Source: JAAFHB01 sp038236995
GTDB lineage: Bacteria; Bacteroidota; Bacteroidia; Bacteroidales; Prolixibacteraceae
Assembly: GCA_038236995.1 (NCBI GenBank)
Contig: JBBRZE010000018.1
Span: forward strand, 6,529 to 70,528
Length of the DNA: 64,000 bases
Direction of reading: 5' to 3'
Under the pieces are notes generated by a model. That model had not been told where the DNA came from, did not search any database, and saw only the letters and a list, made by a program, of their open reading frames with translations. Shown here in pieces: positions 1 to 9,514 of the stretch; the first letter of the stretch is position 1; each line of letters begins with the position of its first letter. The position numbers were made by a program, and so were the translations under genes.

Positions 1-1
1 T

Positions 2-1942
2 AAATACATTGACTCCCTTGAGATTCAAGGAAAAACCTTTCTCCCGATCTTTTTCACTGAAACTGTTTCTAATTATTATCATAGCAGTGTATCAAATTCC
101 AATCGCGAAGAGATCATTGCGAACAAAGCTTCCGGAATGACTTCCGATATGATTACCCAGTTTACCGGTAAAATGTACGAAGGGGTGAATCCATACGATA
201 ACTATATCATGGTTTCAGATATTGGGCTTGTCTCTCCATTGAATTCACTTGGATTACAATTTTATCATTACTATCTACGCGATAGTGCGATTGTGAATGG
301 TCAAAAGATTTACGAAATTTCTTTTAAGCCAAAGTTACCACAGGAGCCGACTTTCAGGGGTAAATTTTGGGTCGAGGACCAGAGTTTTGCCGTGACGAAA
401 GTTGAAATGCAACTTTCGGGAAAAGCAAATATTAATTTTTTGAACAACTTACAGTATTCAATTGATTATCAAAAAAAGGAGGGTCGATGGGTTCCCCGGA
501 ATGAGCTTCTGATCACTGATCTTGATATTCAAAAAGACAAAGATTCAGAAAAAATGGGTTTTATGGGACGCAAGACCAATGTTTATCAGGATTTTATTTT
601 TGCGGAATCGCTTCCTGTTGCGGTTAAGAAAAAAGATGAAATCGTAGTAAGCAAGGACGCAGTTAAAAAAGATGAACTTTTCTGGGAGAATACTCGTCCG
701 ATTGAGTTGCAGAAACGAGAAGCTGGTATATACGAAATGGTCGAATTAGTAAAAACTGTTCCGCTCTATAAAACAGTTGTAGAATATCTGTACATGTTTT
801 ACTATGGTTATCGCGATCTGGGAAAGGTTGAGCTGGGACCTTACTATTACCTTTATAGTTCCAATAAAGTTGAAGGTTCGCGCGTGAGAATTGGAGGTCG
901 TACCACCACAAAATTCAATCCAAATCTGAGACTAAATGGTTATGGAGCATACGGATTTAAGGACGAGGACTTTAAGTACGGCGGCGGTCTCGAATACTAT
1001 TTTTCGAAGAAACCGCGTTCAATGATCGCGCTTCAGGGGCAACACGACTATGAATTACTTGGCAAAAGTTCGAATGCATTGATGGAGGATAATATTCTAA
1101 CTTCGGTCCTCAGCAAGAATCCCAATACAAAGCTGAATATGATCGATCGGGTAGAGGCCACATTTGACAAAGAGTGGATTAACGGGTTTTCGAATCAGCT
1201 TTCGGTAGCTTCGGCCCATATTTTCTCAGGACCTTATGTTCCGTTTATAAATTCAACCGGAGATTCAATTCCTTCTATTAGAACTGGTGAAATCAAATTA
1301 AATACACGTTATTCGCCGGGTACAAGTTTTGTCCAGGATGGATTTGAACGTAATACATTTGGAAATTACGATCCGGTAATCAACGTGGGTGTAACCGCAG
1401 GATTAAAGGGTTTTTTAGGATGCGATTACGACTACCTGAAGCTTGATTTTAATCTTTCTGACAAAATCAAGTTAAACCCTTTTGGTTATTTGACTTATTA
1501 CCTTCAGGCGGGCAAAATTTGGGGAGATATCCCATTCCCGCTGATGAAAATCCATGAAGGAAATGAAACGTACGCTTTTGATTTGTATGCCTTCAATCTG
1601 ATGAATTATCAGGAGTTTGTAAGCGATACCTATGCCAGTTTATTTTTGGAGCACCATTTTCAGGGATTTTTTCTGAATAAAGTTCCCTTGTTCAAACGAT
1701 TGAAATGGCGTGAAGTAGTTGGGGTTCGAACATTGATTGGAAGTTATGATGAAACAAAGCATACCGGAATGATTTTCCCTGCAGGAATGACGGGACTGAG
1801 AAGTACACCATATACCGAATTTTCAGCCGGAATTGAGAATATCTTCAAAATAATCAGGGTTGATGCGGTATGGCGTTACAACTACAATGAAGAACGGAAA
1901 GCGAAACTTGGCATCATGTTCTCATTACAGTTAACGCTTTAG
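2..1942 (+). CDS. DUF5686 family outer-membrane protein, 5' end outside window
   Basis: The reading frame is already open at the first base of the window and continues through the first internal ATG at 137, so this is the last 646 codons of a longer gene. The sequence fits the Bacteroidota DUF5686 family, whose members usually have a carboxypeptidase-regulatory-like domain at the N-terminus (missing here) and a beta-barrel at the C-terminus. A typical stretch is YDNYIMVSDIGLVSPLNS near the start of the visible part. The second half alternates aromatic and glycine-rich strands and ends in the hydrophobic MFSLQLTL, as expected for an outer-membrane barrel. The role of the family is not firmly known; transport or surface display is an inference. 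It converges on tadA. Confidence 0.8.
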   Translation, partial: KYIDSLEIQGKTFLPIFFTETVSNYYHSSVSNSNREEIIANKASGMTSDMITQFTGKMYEGVNPYDNYIMVSDIGLVSPLNSLGLQFYHYYLRDSAIVNGQKIYEISFKPKLPQEPTFRGKFWVEDQSFAVTKVEMQLSGKANINFLNNLQYSIDYQKKEGRWVPRNELLITDLDIQKDKDSEKMGFMGRKTNVYQDFIFAESLPVAVKKKDEIVVSKDAVKKDELFWENTRPIELQKREAGIYEMVELVKTVPLYKTVVEYLYMFYYGYRDLGKVELGPYYYLYSSNKVEGSRVRIGGRTTTKFNPNLRLNGYGAYGFKDEDFKYGGGLEYYFSKKPRSMIALQGQHDYELLGKSSNALMEDNILTSVLSKNPNTKLNMIDRVEATFDKEWINGFSNQLSVASAHIFSGPYVPFINSTGDSIPSIRTGEIKLNTRYSPGTSFVQDGFERNTFGNYDPVINVGVTAGLKGFLGCDYDYLKLDFNLSDKIKLNPFGYLTYYLQAGKIWGDIPFPLMKIHEGNETYAFDLYAFNLMNYQEFVSDTYASLFLEHHFQGFFLNKVPLFKRLKWREVVGVRTLIGSYDETKHTGMIFPAGMTGLRSTPYTEFSAGIENIFKIIRVDAVWRYNYNEERKAKLGIMFSLQLTL

Positions 1943-2013
1943 GAACTTGAAATGAAAGAATTTTAAATTTGCCTGATTGGTAAATTATTGCAATTTCTCG
2001 CTTTCGGACCTTC

Positions 2014-2478
2014 TTACCGTCTCTGTTCAAAAAACCGCTTCATAATATCAGCACATTCGGTCTGGAGAATTCCACCAAGAAGTAAGGTTTTCGGATGAAG
2101 CGCAGCAGGTGCAAATTTAAGAAATCCACGTTTCTCATCGCTTGCTCCATATACGATCCGGTCGATTTGCGACCAGCCCAATGCCCCGGCGCACATCGTG
2201 CACGGCTCCAGGGTTACGTAAAGCGTACAGCCCGACAGGTACTTTCCACCTAATAGATTAGCAGCTGCTGTAATTGCTTGCATTTCAGCATGCGCAGTCA
2301 CATCATTCAAAGTCTCCGTCAGGTTATGTGCTCTCGAAATAATCTGATTACGGCAAACCACAACGGCGCCTACCGGAATCTCACCATCTGCAAATGCCTG
2401 CTCTGCTTCTGCAAGGGCACGCTTCATGAAATATTCATCATCAAAAGGGTCTATCATGTTCTCTTTTTTCTTTGTCAA
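2014..2478 (-). CDS. tadA: tRNA-specific adenosine deaminase TadA
   Basis: A cytidine/adenosine deaminase-fold protein of 154 residues, the usual length for TadA, which converts adenosine 34 of tRNA-Arg to inosine. The zinc site is complete: H63-A-E65, with E65 as proton shuttle, and P92-C93-x2-C96. The N-terminal FMKRALAEAEQAFADGEIPV is characteristic of the family. Translation could start at 2478 or at the second Met (2457), just before the conserved DPFDDEYFM. The gene stands alone, convergent with the DUF5686 gene and divergent from aspS. A different nucleoside deaminase such as guanine deaminase is possible but less likely. Confidence 0.9.
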   Translation of the reverse strand: MTKKKENMIDPFDDEYFMKRALAEAEQAFADGEIPVGAVVVCRNQIISRAHNLTETLNDVTAHAEMQAITAAANLLGGKYLSGCTLYVTLEPCTMCAGALGWSQIDRIVYGASDEKRGFLKFAPAALHPKTLLLGGILQTECADIMKRFFEQRR

Positions 2479-2713
2479 AAGTAAACGATATTCATTACTT
2501 CTGGCATTCTAAATGACCGCACCATAGGCAGCCTTTATTTTTCCAGACTTTCATGCGATATTAACGCGTTGTTCAGTGATGCTACAAAGAAGTTCTATGA
2601 TGCATCCATGTTCTGTCTGCCATGTCCGTGTTTTTCGATGTCGTCGATTAGAAATAGTTCCTTGACTTAAATAGAATCAGAGATGGGTGATTTTAGATTT
2701 TATAATCTTGCCT

Positions 2714-2721
2714 TAGTTTTG
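2714..2721 (+). promoter_or_regulatory. putative -7 promoter element of aspS
   Basis: TAGTTTTG matches the Bacteroidota -7 consensus TAnnTTTG and lies 33 bases before the aspS ATG. The -33 position, about 19 bases upstream, is only T-rich, so the match is partial. Confidence 0.4.
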
Positions 2722-2754
2722 TAATTTTACGCCTTAAACATACAAAGCAATTAA

Positions 2755-4515
2755 ATGTACAGAAATTTTACTTGCGGTGAGCTACGACTGACACACATCG
2801 GTCAGGAACCTGTTTTGGCTGGTTGGGTTCAGACAGTGCGAAACCTTGGTGCTATGACATTTATCGATATTCGTGACCGTTATGGCATCACGCAGTTAGT
2901 CGCCGATGAAAATACTTCTGCTCAGTTGAAAGAGCAGTTCGATAAACTTGGACGCGAATATGTGATCCAGGTGAAAGGAGTTGTCAGAGAGCGTTCGAGT
3001 AAGAATTTAAAAATTCCAACCGGGGAAATTGAGGTTGATATAAAAGAGTTGACAGTGCTCAATAAAGCGGCTGTACCACCATTCACAATTCAGGATGACA
3101 CCGATGGTGGTGACGAAATCAGGATGAAATTCCGCTATCTTGATCTTCGTCGCGAGGCAGTTCGAAAAAACCTTGAACTGAGGGCGAAAATGGCGCATAT
3201 TATCCGTAATTACCTGGATGAACTTCAGTTTATTGAGACGGAAACACCTGTCCTGATGAAGTCAACACCCGAAGGTGCACGTGACTTTGTGGTTCCATCA
3301 CGGATGAACCCTAATCAGTTTTATGCACTACCGCAATCACCACAGATTTTCAAACAGTTGTTGATGGTTGCCGGATTCGATCGCTATTACCAGATTGTTA
3401 AGTGTTTCCGCGATGAAGACCTTCGTGCTGACCGCCAGCCCGAGTTTACTCAGATTGACTGTGAGATGTCGTTTGTTGAGCAGGAAGACGTTCTGAACAT
3501 GTTTGAAGGACTTGCCCGTCACATGTTTAAAGAGATCAAAAGGATCGACCCGGGTGCGTTTCCACGCATAACATGGGCCGATGCGATGGAGAATTATGGT
3601 AACGACAAACCGGATATCCGTTTTGGGATGAAATTTAAAAATCTTACAGAAATTGTCAAAGGCAAAGAATTTAAGGTATTTGACGAGGCTGAATATATTG
3701 TAGGAATTTGTGCCCCGGGTTGTGGCGAATATACCCGCAAACAGTTGGATGCACTCACCGAATTTGTTAAACGGCCGCAAGTTGGGGCAAAAGGGCTGGT
3801 ATATGCCAGGGTGAATGACGACGGCACTGTGAAATCTTCGGTCGACAAATTTTATACGCAGGAAGATCTTGCGAAATGGGTTGCTATTTTCGAGGCAAAA
3901 CCTGGCGATCTCATACTGATCATTTCGGGAGAAAGAACCCGCGCATTGTCCGCATTGTCGGTGTTACGTCTTGAAATGGGGCGCCAGTGCGGATTAACTG
4001 ACAAGGAAGATTTCAAACCACTTTGGGTAATCGATTTTCCTTTGCTTGAATGGGATGAAGATTCGGCACGTTTCTACGCGATGCACCATCCGTTTACAGC
4101 TCCGATACCGATGGATATTCCGTTACTTGATTCCGATCCCGGGAAAGTGAGGGCGAATGCTTACGATTTGGTAATTAATGGTGTTGAAATAGGCGGTGGT
4201 TCTGTAAGAATTCATGATAGCGAACTTCAGGCCAAGATGTTTAAAACACTCGGTTTTACGAAACAGGAGGCTGAAAATCAATTCGGATTCCTGATGGAAG
4301 CATTCAAATATGGTGCACCACCTCATGCCGGAATTGCTTTTGGTTTCGACCGTCTCGTATCTATGTTTGCCGGACTCGATTCTATCCGTGACGTAATTGC
4401 ATTCCCAAAAAATAATTCTGGCAGGGATGTTATGAACGATGCTCCGTCTGAGATTGCACAGGCTCAACTCAACGAACTCTATTTGTCGCTGGTAACTCCC
4501 AAAGTTAAGGGCTGA
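2755..4515 (+). CDS. aspS: aspartate--tRNA ligase
   Basis: Class II aminoacyl-tRNA synthetase of 586 residues, the normal bacterial length. It charges tRNA-Asp in the cytoplasm. An N-terminal OB-fold anticodon-binding domain (about 1-105; LAGWVQTVRNLGAMTFIDIR) is followed by the catalytic core. Motif 2 is FRDEDLRADRQPEFTQ from about residue 218, and motif 3 is GIAFGFDRLVSMF around residue 530. The bacterial GAD insertion lies between them. The start codon follows a short AT-rich leader with a candidate TAnnTTTG promoter. It is monocistronic, and a strong hairpin terminator follows 50 bases after the stop. Confidence 0.97.
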   Translation: MYRNFTCGELRLTHIGQEPVLAGWVQTVRNLGAMTFIDIRDRYGITQLVADENTSAQLKEQFDKLGREYVIQVKGVVRERSSKNLKIPTGEIEVDIKELTVLNKAAVPPFTIQDDTDGGDEIRMKFRYLDLRREAVRKNLELRAKMAHIIRNYLDELQFIETETPVLMKSTPEGARDFVVPSRMNPNQFYALPQSPQIFKQLLMVAGFDRYYQIVKCFRDEDLRADRQPEFTQIDCEMSFVEQEDVLNMFEGLARHMFKEIKRIDPGAFPRITWADAMENYGNDKPDIRFGMKFKNLTEIVKGKEFKVFDEAEYIVGICAPGCGEYTRKQLDALTEFVKRPQVGAKGLVYARVNDDGTVKSSVDKFYTQEDLAKWVAIFEAKPGDLILIISGERTRALSALSVLRLEMGRQCGLTDKEDFKPLWVIDFPLLEWDEDSARFYAMHHPFTAPIPMDIPLLDSDPGKVRANAYDLVINGVEIGGGSVRIHDSELQAKMFKTLGFTKQEAENQFGFLMEAFKYGAPPHAGIAFGFDRLVSMFAGLDSIRDVIAFPKNNSGRDVMNDAPSEIAQAQLNELYLSLVTPKVKG

Positions 4516-4564
4516 TTCTAAAATTGAAAAAATGAGTTAATTCACCATTCGATATTTTTGACAC

Positions 4565-4600
4565 ACAAAAAAAGGACAGCATAAGTTGTCCTTTTTTTGT
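4565..4600. terminator. bidirectional Rho-independent terminator between aspS and exbD
   Basis: A perfect 14-bp stem (ACAAAAAAAGGACA with its complement) closes an 8-base loop. A-run and T-run lie within the two arms, so it can stop both aspS and the convergent ExbD operon. Confidence 0.85.
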
Positions 4601-4615
4601 GATCTGATAATTCTA

Positions 4616-5089
4616 CTATTGCGAAACCGTCTTTTTTCGGGCTGAATAGTTGATATGTAACGCTTGCGCTTTTCTTAATTCTTCTTTTACCTCCTGAATG
4701 ATCTTCATTCTTGTCGACTCGTCGGCTTTTATTGAGGTAATTAGTAAGGGAATCTCAGATTCGTCCCTGGCAGCTCTTTCGACTGTAATAAAGCTCTGGA
4801 TATCGCCAGGATTAGCGAATACATCATTCAATTGAATCTGCGGTTCTGTTCCAAAAGTTTTCTGATATTGAAGCGTTGGCTGACCTATGTAGATAAAACT
4901 CACTAAAGTTTTCTTTGTGAGTTTTGTAAGTTCAGTAGCTTCAGGTTTTTTAATTTTCACCTTCAGCGTTACTTCACGCATGGTCGTTGTTACCATAAAA
5001 AAGCAAAGAAGCATAAATACAATATCAGGAAGCGAAGCAGTTGATACTGCTGGTGTCTCCTTCGCACTGTCTTTTCTAAATTTTGACAT
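4616..5089 (-). CDS. ExbD/TolR-family biopolymer transport protein (second copy)
   Basis: A 157-residue ExbD/TolR-like protein, the last gene of a four-gene cluster. It has a short cytoplasmic N-terminus, one transmembrane helix (about 20-37) carrying the conserved membrane Asp (D22 in LPDIVFMLLCFF), and a periplasmic domain. With ExbB it would use the proton motive force to energise TonB-dependent outer-membrane transport, which fits the three SusC receptors in this window. It is 20 bp downstream of the other ExbD. Two dissimilar ExbD paralogues in tandem are common in Bacteroidota and may form heteromers; that is inference. Confidence 0.85.
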   Translation of the reverse strand: MSKFRKDSAKETPAVSTASLPDIVFMLLCFFMVTTTMREVTLKVKIKKPEATELTKLTKKTLVSFIYIGQPTLQYQKTFGTEPQIQLNDVFANPGDIQSFITVERAARDESEIPLLITSIKADESTRMKIIQEVKEELRKAQALHINYSARKKTVSQ

Positions 5090-5109
5090 TTCTGGTCCTC
5101 TTTATTTTA

Positions 5110-5691
5110 TTATTTCTTTACTCCAACCTTTTTTGGTTCGGCTTCTGATATCTTCTGCGGATAGATCATTTTGATTGCATTCTGTTGCGCCTCATTCAAA
5201 TCCTTGAATTTCTTGCTCCATTTCTGCATCGCCTTTGCGTCCCGAAGATCATTTACGGCAGCTACCAATTCATTTTGTACCCGTATGTACATTCCGTAAG
5301 TGGTTCCAAAATCATTTCTTAACGATATTACTGCGTTTTTCTCAACTTCGGTCGGGCCAAAAAACGGAACTTCTTTAACCTCTTTCTCAGGTAGCGTTGC
5401 TAAATTCTTTGGATTTTCCAAAAACTCCATCGTTTTGGCACGTAAATCTTTTATTGCTAACCACTCGTCCTCGACTAATAACTGATCCTGGGCATTTACC
5501 AATACCACAAAGATATTCCGCTCATTGATCTGAATATCAGTTTGTGCCTGATTAGGGTCCGCGGGTGGAGGAAGTCTCCGTTCAAGACCCGAATCAACGT
5601 CCATCGTAGTTGTTACGAGAAAGAAGATCAGCAACATAAAGGCAATATCTGCCATCGATGCAGAGGGTATTTCAGGAACTTTTTTTGCCAT
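5110..5691 (-). CDS. ExbD/TolR-family biopolymer transport protein (first copy)
   Basis: ExbD-like protein of 193 residues, longer than E. coli ExbD (about 140). One N-terminal transmembrane helix carries the conserved Asp at D15 in SMADIAFMLLIFFLVTTT. A Pro-rich linker (LPPPADPNQAQ) and a periplasmic domain follow, ending in a Lys-rich tail. It lies between the small membrane protein (54 bp upstream) and the second ExbD. It probably forms the proton channel with ExbB. The first ExbD helix is close in sequence to that of the second copy, but the periplasmic parts have diverged. Confidence 0.87.
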   Translation of the reverse strand: MAKKVPEIPSASMADIAFMLLIFFLVTTTMDVDSGLERRLPPPADPNQAQTDIQINERNIFVVLVNAQDQLLVEDEWLAIKDLRAKTMEFLENPKNLATLPEKEVKEVPFFGPTEVEKNAVISLRNDFGTTYGMYIRVQNELVAAVNDLRDAKAMQKWSKKFKDLNEAQQNAIKMIYPQKISEAEPKKVGVKK

Positions 5692-5745
5692 TGTGCTATA
5701 ATTAAAAAATTATTTAAGCAGTTAACCTCGCTTAAAATGTAAATC

Positions 5746-6207
5746 TTATTTGCTCCATATTTTTGAAACAGAGGCATATATCAATGTTGCCACTGAAATA
5801 AACGCTAAAATATAGGTGGCATATAATCCTGTATCTACCATCTGGGCTGTTTTTGGTGTTAAAGAACCCTCTGCAATCAGTGCCTTTGCTCCATAAAACT
5901 GCGGAATTTCAGTTGACGACATCAAATAAGCGATAATAAATATAACAGCTAAACCTCCTAACGCAATGATTGCCTTTTTACTATCTCCTTTGACAGTAAC
6001 CATTTGGTATACTGAAAATAAAACAATGCCAGCCAGTGCAAAGAAAAAGAGAAAGTAAGCCCAATAAAAATTAGTATTCAGTAAACCGTCAAGTTGCACG
6101 GCAGTGTCATTGCTGTTTTTGACCACCAAAAAGATCAGGATCACTGAAATGGCAAACATGACCCAAAGACTAATATTCAAATATTTGATAAATTTGTTAC
6201 CACTCAT
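5746..6207 (-). CDS. small four-helix membrane protein of the ExbB/ExbD cluster
   Basis: I cannot name this 153-residue protein. Four hydrophobic segments are visible at about 10-28, 48-70, 78-96 and 127-149, with polar loops between. It sits between exbB and exbD with gaps of 25 and 54 bp, so it is very likely co-transcribed. A protein of this size and topology in this place recurs in Bacteroidales ExbB/D clusters, which suggests an accessory subunit of the channel. No catalytic motif is seen. Confidence 0.7.
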   Translation of the reverse strand: MSGNKFIKYLNISLWVMFAISVILIFLVVKNSNDTAVQLDGLLNTNFYWAYFLFFFALAGIVLFSVYQMVTVKGDSKKAIIALGGLAVIFIIAYLMSSTEIPQFYGAKALIAEGSLTPKTAQMVDTGLYATYILAFISVATLIYASVSKIWSK

Positions 6208-6232
6208 GGGAGTAAAAAATAAATTGATTAAA

Positions 6233-7033
6233 TTATTTTTTCAGGTTAAATTTCACAAGCAAATCCATCAATGAAATTGAAGCATCCTCCATAGAGCTGA
6301 TGATGCTTTCAATTTTAGCAAGGAAATAGTTGTAAAATACCTGAAGAATCATAGCCACGATAAGACCGAATACGGTTGTGATCAACGCGATCTTAATACC
6401 ACGTGCAACGAGGGTAGGAGAAATGTCACCGGCAACTTCGATTGCATCAAATGCAGCAATCATCCCGATTACAGTTCCCATGAATCCAAGCATAGGACCA
6501 AGAGCAATAAACAGTGCAATCCAGCTTAATCCTTTTTCAAGTAATCCTGCCTGGATGCCACCATACGATACGATCGATTTTTCGACAACATCCAATCCTT
6601 CCGAATGACGATCAAGGCCCTGGTAGAAAATAGAAGCTACCGGCCCGCGGGTATCGCGGCAAACATCTTTAGCCGCTTCAATACCACCTTTACCTAATGC
6701 CTCCTCAACGTTGGAAAGGAGTTTCTTCGTATCTGAAGTTGCCATATTTAAATAGATGATTCTCTCAATACTCAGTGCAAGACCTAAAATCAAACATGCA
6801 AGGATAGAAGCCATAAATCCCGGGCCTCCTTCGATGAATTTTTGCTTAATCTGGCTGTGTAATGATTGACCTGCTTCACTTTGGGCTGCAGCTTGCTCAA
6901 CCGGGTCTGCAGCTAAACTTTTTGCTTTAGGCTGGACTGTAGTAGCTGGTACCGGTGCCTGAGCTTTGGTTTCGAATGAGGTTCCAAAACTAAGCATCCC
7001 ACAAACTGCAATTAGCGCAAATAGCTTTCTCAT
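6233..7033 (-). CDS. MotA/TolQ/ExbB proton channel family protein
   Basis: A 266-residue ExbB-like protein and first gene of the energy-transduction cluster. A cleavable signal peptide (1 to about 24, ending TKAQA) and a periplasmic Ala/Gln-rich stretch precede three membrane helices: about 73-95 (FMASILACLILGLALSIERI), 170-195 (ALFIALGPMLGFMGTVIGMI) and 212-236. The large cytoplasmic loop between helices 1 and 2 is typical of ExbB/TolQ. With the two ExbD proteins it should form the inner-membrane motor that drives TonB. The AT-rich 480-bp region upstream presumably holds the promoter. Confidence 0.9.
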   Translation of the reverse strand: MRKLFALIAVCGMLSFGTSFETKAQAPVPATTVQPKAKSLAADPVEQAAAQSEAGQSLHSQIKQKFIEGGPGFMASILACLILGLALSIERIIYLNMATSDTKKLLSNVEEALGKGGIEAAKDVCRDTRGPVASIFYQGLDRHSEGLDVVEKSIVSYGGIQAGLLEKGLSWIALFIALGPMLGFMGTVIGMIAAFDAIEVAGDISPTLVARGIKIALITTVFGLIVAMILQVFYNYFLAKIESIISSMEDASISLMDLLVKFNLKK

Positions 7034-7513
7034 AACTGTTTCTGAATTTTTAATTAATAAAATGTTTTTGAATAATTGGTTCTGCGTTTACTATTTTGCA
7101 TTTATAATATAAACTCAATTTAAATATAAGGAATCTTAAAATTCCTGATCAATAAAACAAATTAACACCGTACTTGATATTACTTTAGGTGCATTAAAAT
7201 TTGTTTTGCAAGTTATAAAAAGAATACCTGAATAACAATTAAATCTCAATTATGCATAAGTCGCTTTTCAGTAACTTAAGCTTTAACCTTAGTTTTTGGC
7301 TAAATAATTCACACGCTTTTTACATTTTCATTTTCTGAGTACGTTAGTGCTCTGGAAGAACTGTTTTTCCCAATTATTAAAAATGCTGAAGTATAGCAAA
7401 TGAATGTATCGTGTTACTTCCTGTTTTTCAATCCAATAAACTGAAGAATGAAATAATCAATTGCGTTAATACAATTCTCCGGAATATTTTTATGTTTTTT
7501 AGAACTCGAACTT
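7034..7513. other. intergenic region, no gene seen
   Basis: About 480 bp of AT-rich DNA between exbB and the 3' end of the asparaginase gene. No frame gives a protein-like product and I see no strong hairpin. It should contain the promoter of the exbB cluster and the end of the asparaginase transcript. Confidence 0.6.
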
Positions 7514-8548
7514 TTAATTTTCAATTTCGCCACTAAGATTTTGAACCAGGTATGCCTTCACCTCCGCAACAGGCAAGTTTTGTCCCAGCAGAAACATCAG
7601 TTTGGTAACGGCGGCTTCAATTGTGATGTCCTTGCCACTAACCACTCCGACTTCCTGAAGCTCCCGGCTGGTTTCGTAATAGCCCATCTTTACTTTTCCT
7701 CCGGGGCACTGACTTACGTTCATAAATATGATTCCTAAGAGTGTTGCCTGCCTGATTGCTTCAAAAATCCATGGAAATGTAGGCATATTTCCCGATCCGT
7801 AAGATTCAAGAATGATCCCTTTTAGCCCAGGCAATGCAAGTATGGCATCGAAATACTTGCGATTGATCCCAGGAAATATTTTCAGAATAATTACATTGTC
7901 ATCAACAGAAGTGTTGATGTTGAGAATTCCTTTACTACGAGGATAGTTAATTTTTTCATAATTGTATTTGATGTCTACTCCGGCTATGGCAAGCGAAGGG
8001 TAATGATGCGAAGTGAAAGCACTGAATTGCTGCGAATCTTCCTTTGTGGTTCGGTTTCCCCTGAAAAGGTGGGAACTGAAATAGATGCACACTTCGGGTA
8101 CGATCGCTCTTCCATCTTTTTTTGCTGCGGCGATTTGTATCGCAGTAATAATATTTTCCTTGCCATCAGTGCGTAACACGCCGATGGGGAGCTGAGATCC
8201 AGTCATTATTACAGGTTTATCAAGATTCTCGAGCATGTAGCTCAACGCCGATGCGGTATAAGCCATTGTATCGGTTCCATGCAGAATCACGAATCCGTCG
8301 TATTGCGAATAATAAGTCTTGATTGTTTTTGCCAGCTGAATCCAAATGGCTTGCGTCATATTGGCCGAATCAATGGGGGGATTAAAGGTCACTGATTCAA
8401 TTTCGAACCCGAGTTTGTGAAGTTCAGGAATTTCATCCTGAATAAGTTCAAACTTCATAGGCGAGAGGGTTTTTGTTTTCGGATCTTCGCGCATTCCAAT
8501 AGTTCCCCCTGTATAAATGATCAGAATTGCTTGCTTTTCGGATGTCAC
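7514..8548 (-). CDS. ansA: type I (cytoplasmic) asparaginase
   Basis: Asparaginase/glutaminase-family enzyme of 344 residues that hydrolyses L-asparagine to aspartate and ammonia. Both catalytic triads are present: YTGGTIGM with T13 and T16 near the N-terminus, and LHGTDTMAYTASAL with the GTDT at 91-94. There is no signal peptide, which places it with the cytoplasmic type I enzymes. It lies 65 bp downstream of tatD on the same strand, and a separate -7 element (CAAAAGTA on the plus strand, 8583-8590) suggests its own promoter. A broader amidohydrolase specificity cannot be excluded. Confidence 0.92.
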   Translation of the reverse strand: MTSEKQAILIIYTGGTIGMREDPKTKTLSPMKFELIQDEIPELHKLGFEIESVTFNPPIDSANMTQAIWIQLAKTIKTYYSQYDGFVILHGTDTMAYTASALSYMLENLDKPVIMTGSQLPIGVLRTDGKENIITAIQIAAAKKDGRAIVPEVCIYFSSHLFRGNRTTKEDSQQFSAFTSHHYPSLAIAGVDIKYNYEKINYPRSKGILNINTSVDDNVIILKIFPGINRKYFDAILALPGLKGIILESYGSGNMPTFPWIFEAIRQATLLGIIFMNVSQCPGGKVKMGYYETSRELQEVGVVSGKDITIEAAVTKLMFLLGQNLPVAEVKAYLVQNLSGEIEN

Positions 8549-8582
8549 TTTGCTCTCAGGTTATTAAATGTTATGTCTTCTG

Positions 8583-8590
8583 CAAAAGTA
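8583..8590 (-). promoter_or_regulatory. putative -7 promoter element of the asparaginase gene
   Basis: Read on the minus strand this is TACTTTTG, matching TAnnTTTG, 35 bases before the asparaginase ATG. No clear -33 TTTG is visible. Confidence 0.35.
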
Positions 8591-8613
8591 TAAATCCCTG
8601 TTCAATTAATGGT

Positions 8614-9378
8614 TTAAAATCCAAATAATTGTTTTGCGTTTTGTGTAGTTATCCGGGCGACTTCTTCGATGCTGGTTTCGTGAAGCAATGCGATTTTGGA
8701 GGCAACTGCCGTGATAAAGGCGGATTCATTTCGGCGTCCGCGGTGAGGAACCGGGGCTAGCCAGGGTGAATCAGTTTCGAGTAAAATATGCTGAAGGTCG
8801 ATTTGTTGTACTACAACGTCTAATCCAGAGTTCTTGAAGGTCACAATTCCTCCAATGCCAATTTTAAAGCCAAGGTCAATCACCTGCGCCGCTTGTTCTG
8901 CATTTCCCGTGAAACTGTGGAAAACTCCTGTAAGCGATTCCGCTTTCTCCTTCTGAAGTACTTCGAATACCTCCTGAAATGAATCTCTCACATGTATAAT
9001 AATTGGGATTCTCATCTTTTTAGCCCAGCCAATCTGAATTCGGAAAGCTTCAATCTGTTCATTGATAAACGTCTTGTCCCAGTACAAATCAATTCCGATC
9101 TCTCCGATTCCCGAAAATTTACGCTTGCCTAACCAATATTCCATGATCTGAAGCTCCTTGCGAAAATCTTCTTTTACTGAAGTTGGATGTAGACCTATTA
9201 ATGGAATAAATAATTGGGGACCTGAATCTACCAGATCGAGCATTGACTTTATGGTCGAACTGTCGATATTTGGCAAAATAATTTTGTTGACTCCTGCCTT
9301 TACCGCACGGGCAATAACTTCGGTCCTGTCGGTACTAAACTCTTCGGAATATATGTGCGAATGGGAATCAACAAACAT
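8614..9378 (-). CDS. tatD: TatD family metal-dependent deoxyribonuclease
   Basis: A TIM-barrel hydrolase of 254 residues with the whole metal site of the TatD family: H6-S-H8, E93 in GEIGIDLYW, H129 (IIIHVRDSF), H154 (VFHSFTGNA) and D203 (LLETDSPWLAPVPHRG). TatD proteins are cytoplasmic 3'-5' DNases. It lies between lepA and the asparaginase gene, all on the minus strand. The length matches the family and no key residue is missing. The gene symbol reflects the family, because bacterial TatD paralogues (YcfH, YjjV) are not easily told apart. Confidence 0.9.
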   Translation of the reverse strand: MFVDSHSHIYSEEFSTDRTEVIARAVKAGVNKIILPNIDSSTIKSMLDLVDSGPQLFIPLIGLHPTSVKEDFRKELQIMEYWLGKRKFSGIGEIGIDLYWDKTFINEQIEAFRIQIGWAKKMRIPIIIHVRDSFQEVFEVLQKEKAESLTGVFHSFTGNAEQAAQVIDLGFKIGIGGIVTFKNSGLDVVVQQIDLQHILLETDSPWLAPVPHRGRRNESAFITAVASKIALLHETSIEEVARITTQNAKQLFGF

Positions 9379-9514
9379 TGGTTATTATTTCCTGCAAAGA
9401 TAGATCGGAGCCAGACAAGGTCCGTTAAAATAATGTTATATCTGTGTTATATTCACGACAAAGGGAGCCGTATGAGGACTCCTTTTTTTTTATTTAAAAT
9501 AATCTGGCAGCTAT

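Noticed and set aside
3337..3780. 147-codon minus-strand frame inside aspS
   Set aside because: Antisense shadow of the aspartyl-tRNA synthetase gene, whose motifs are intact on the plus strand.
9467..9500. Hairpin with T-run between tatD and lepA
   Set aside because: The T-run follows the stem on the plus strand, whereas both neighbours are on the minus strand; the stem is also imperfect.
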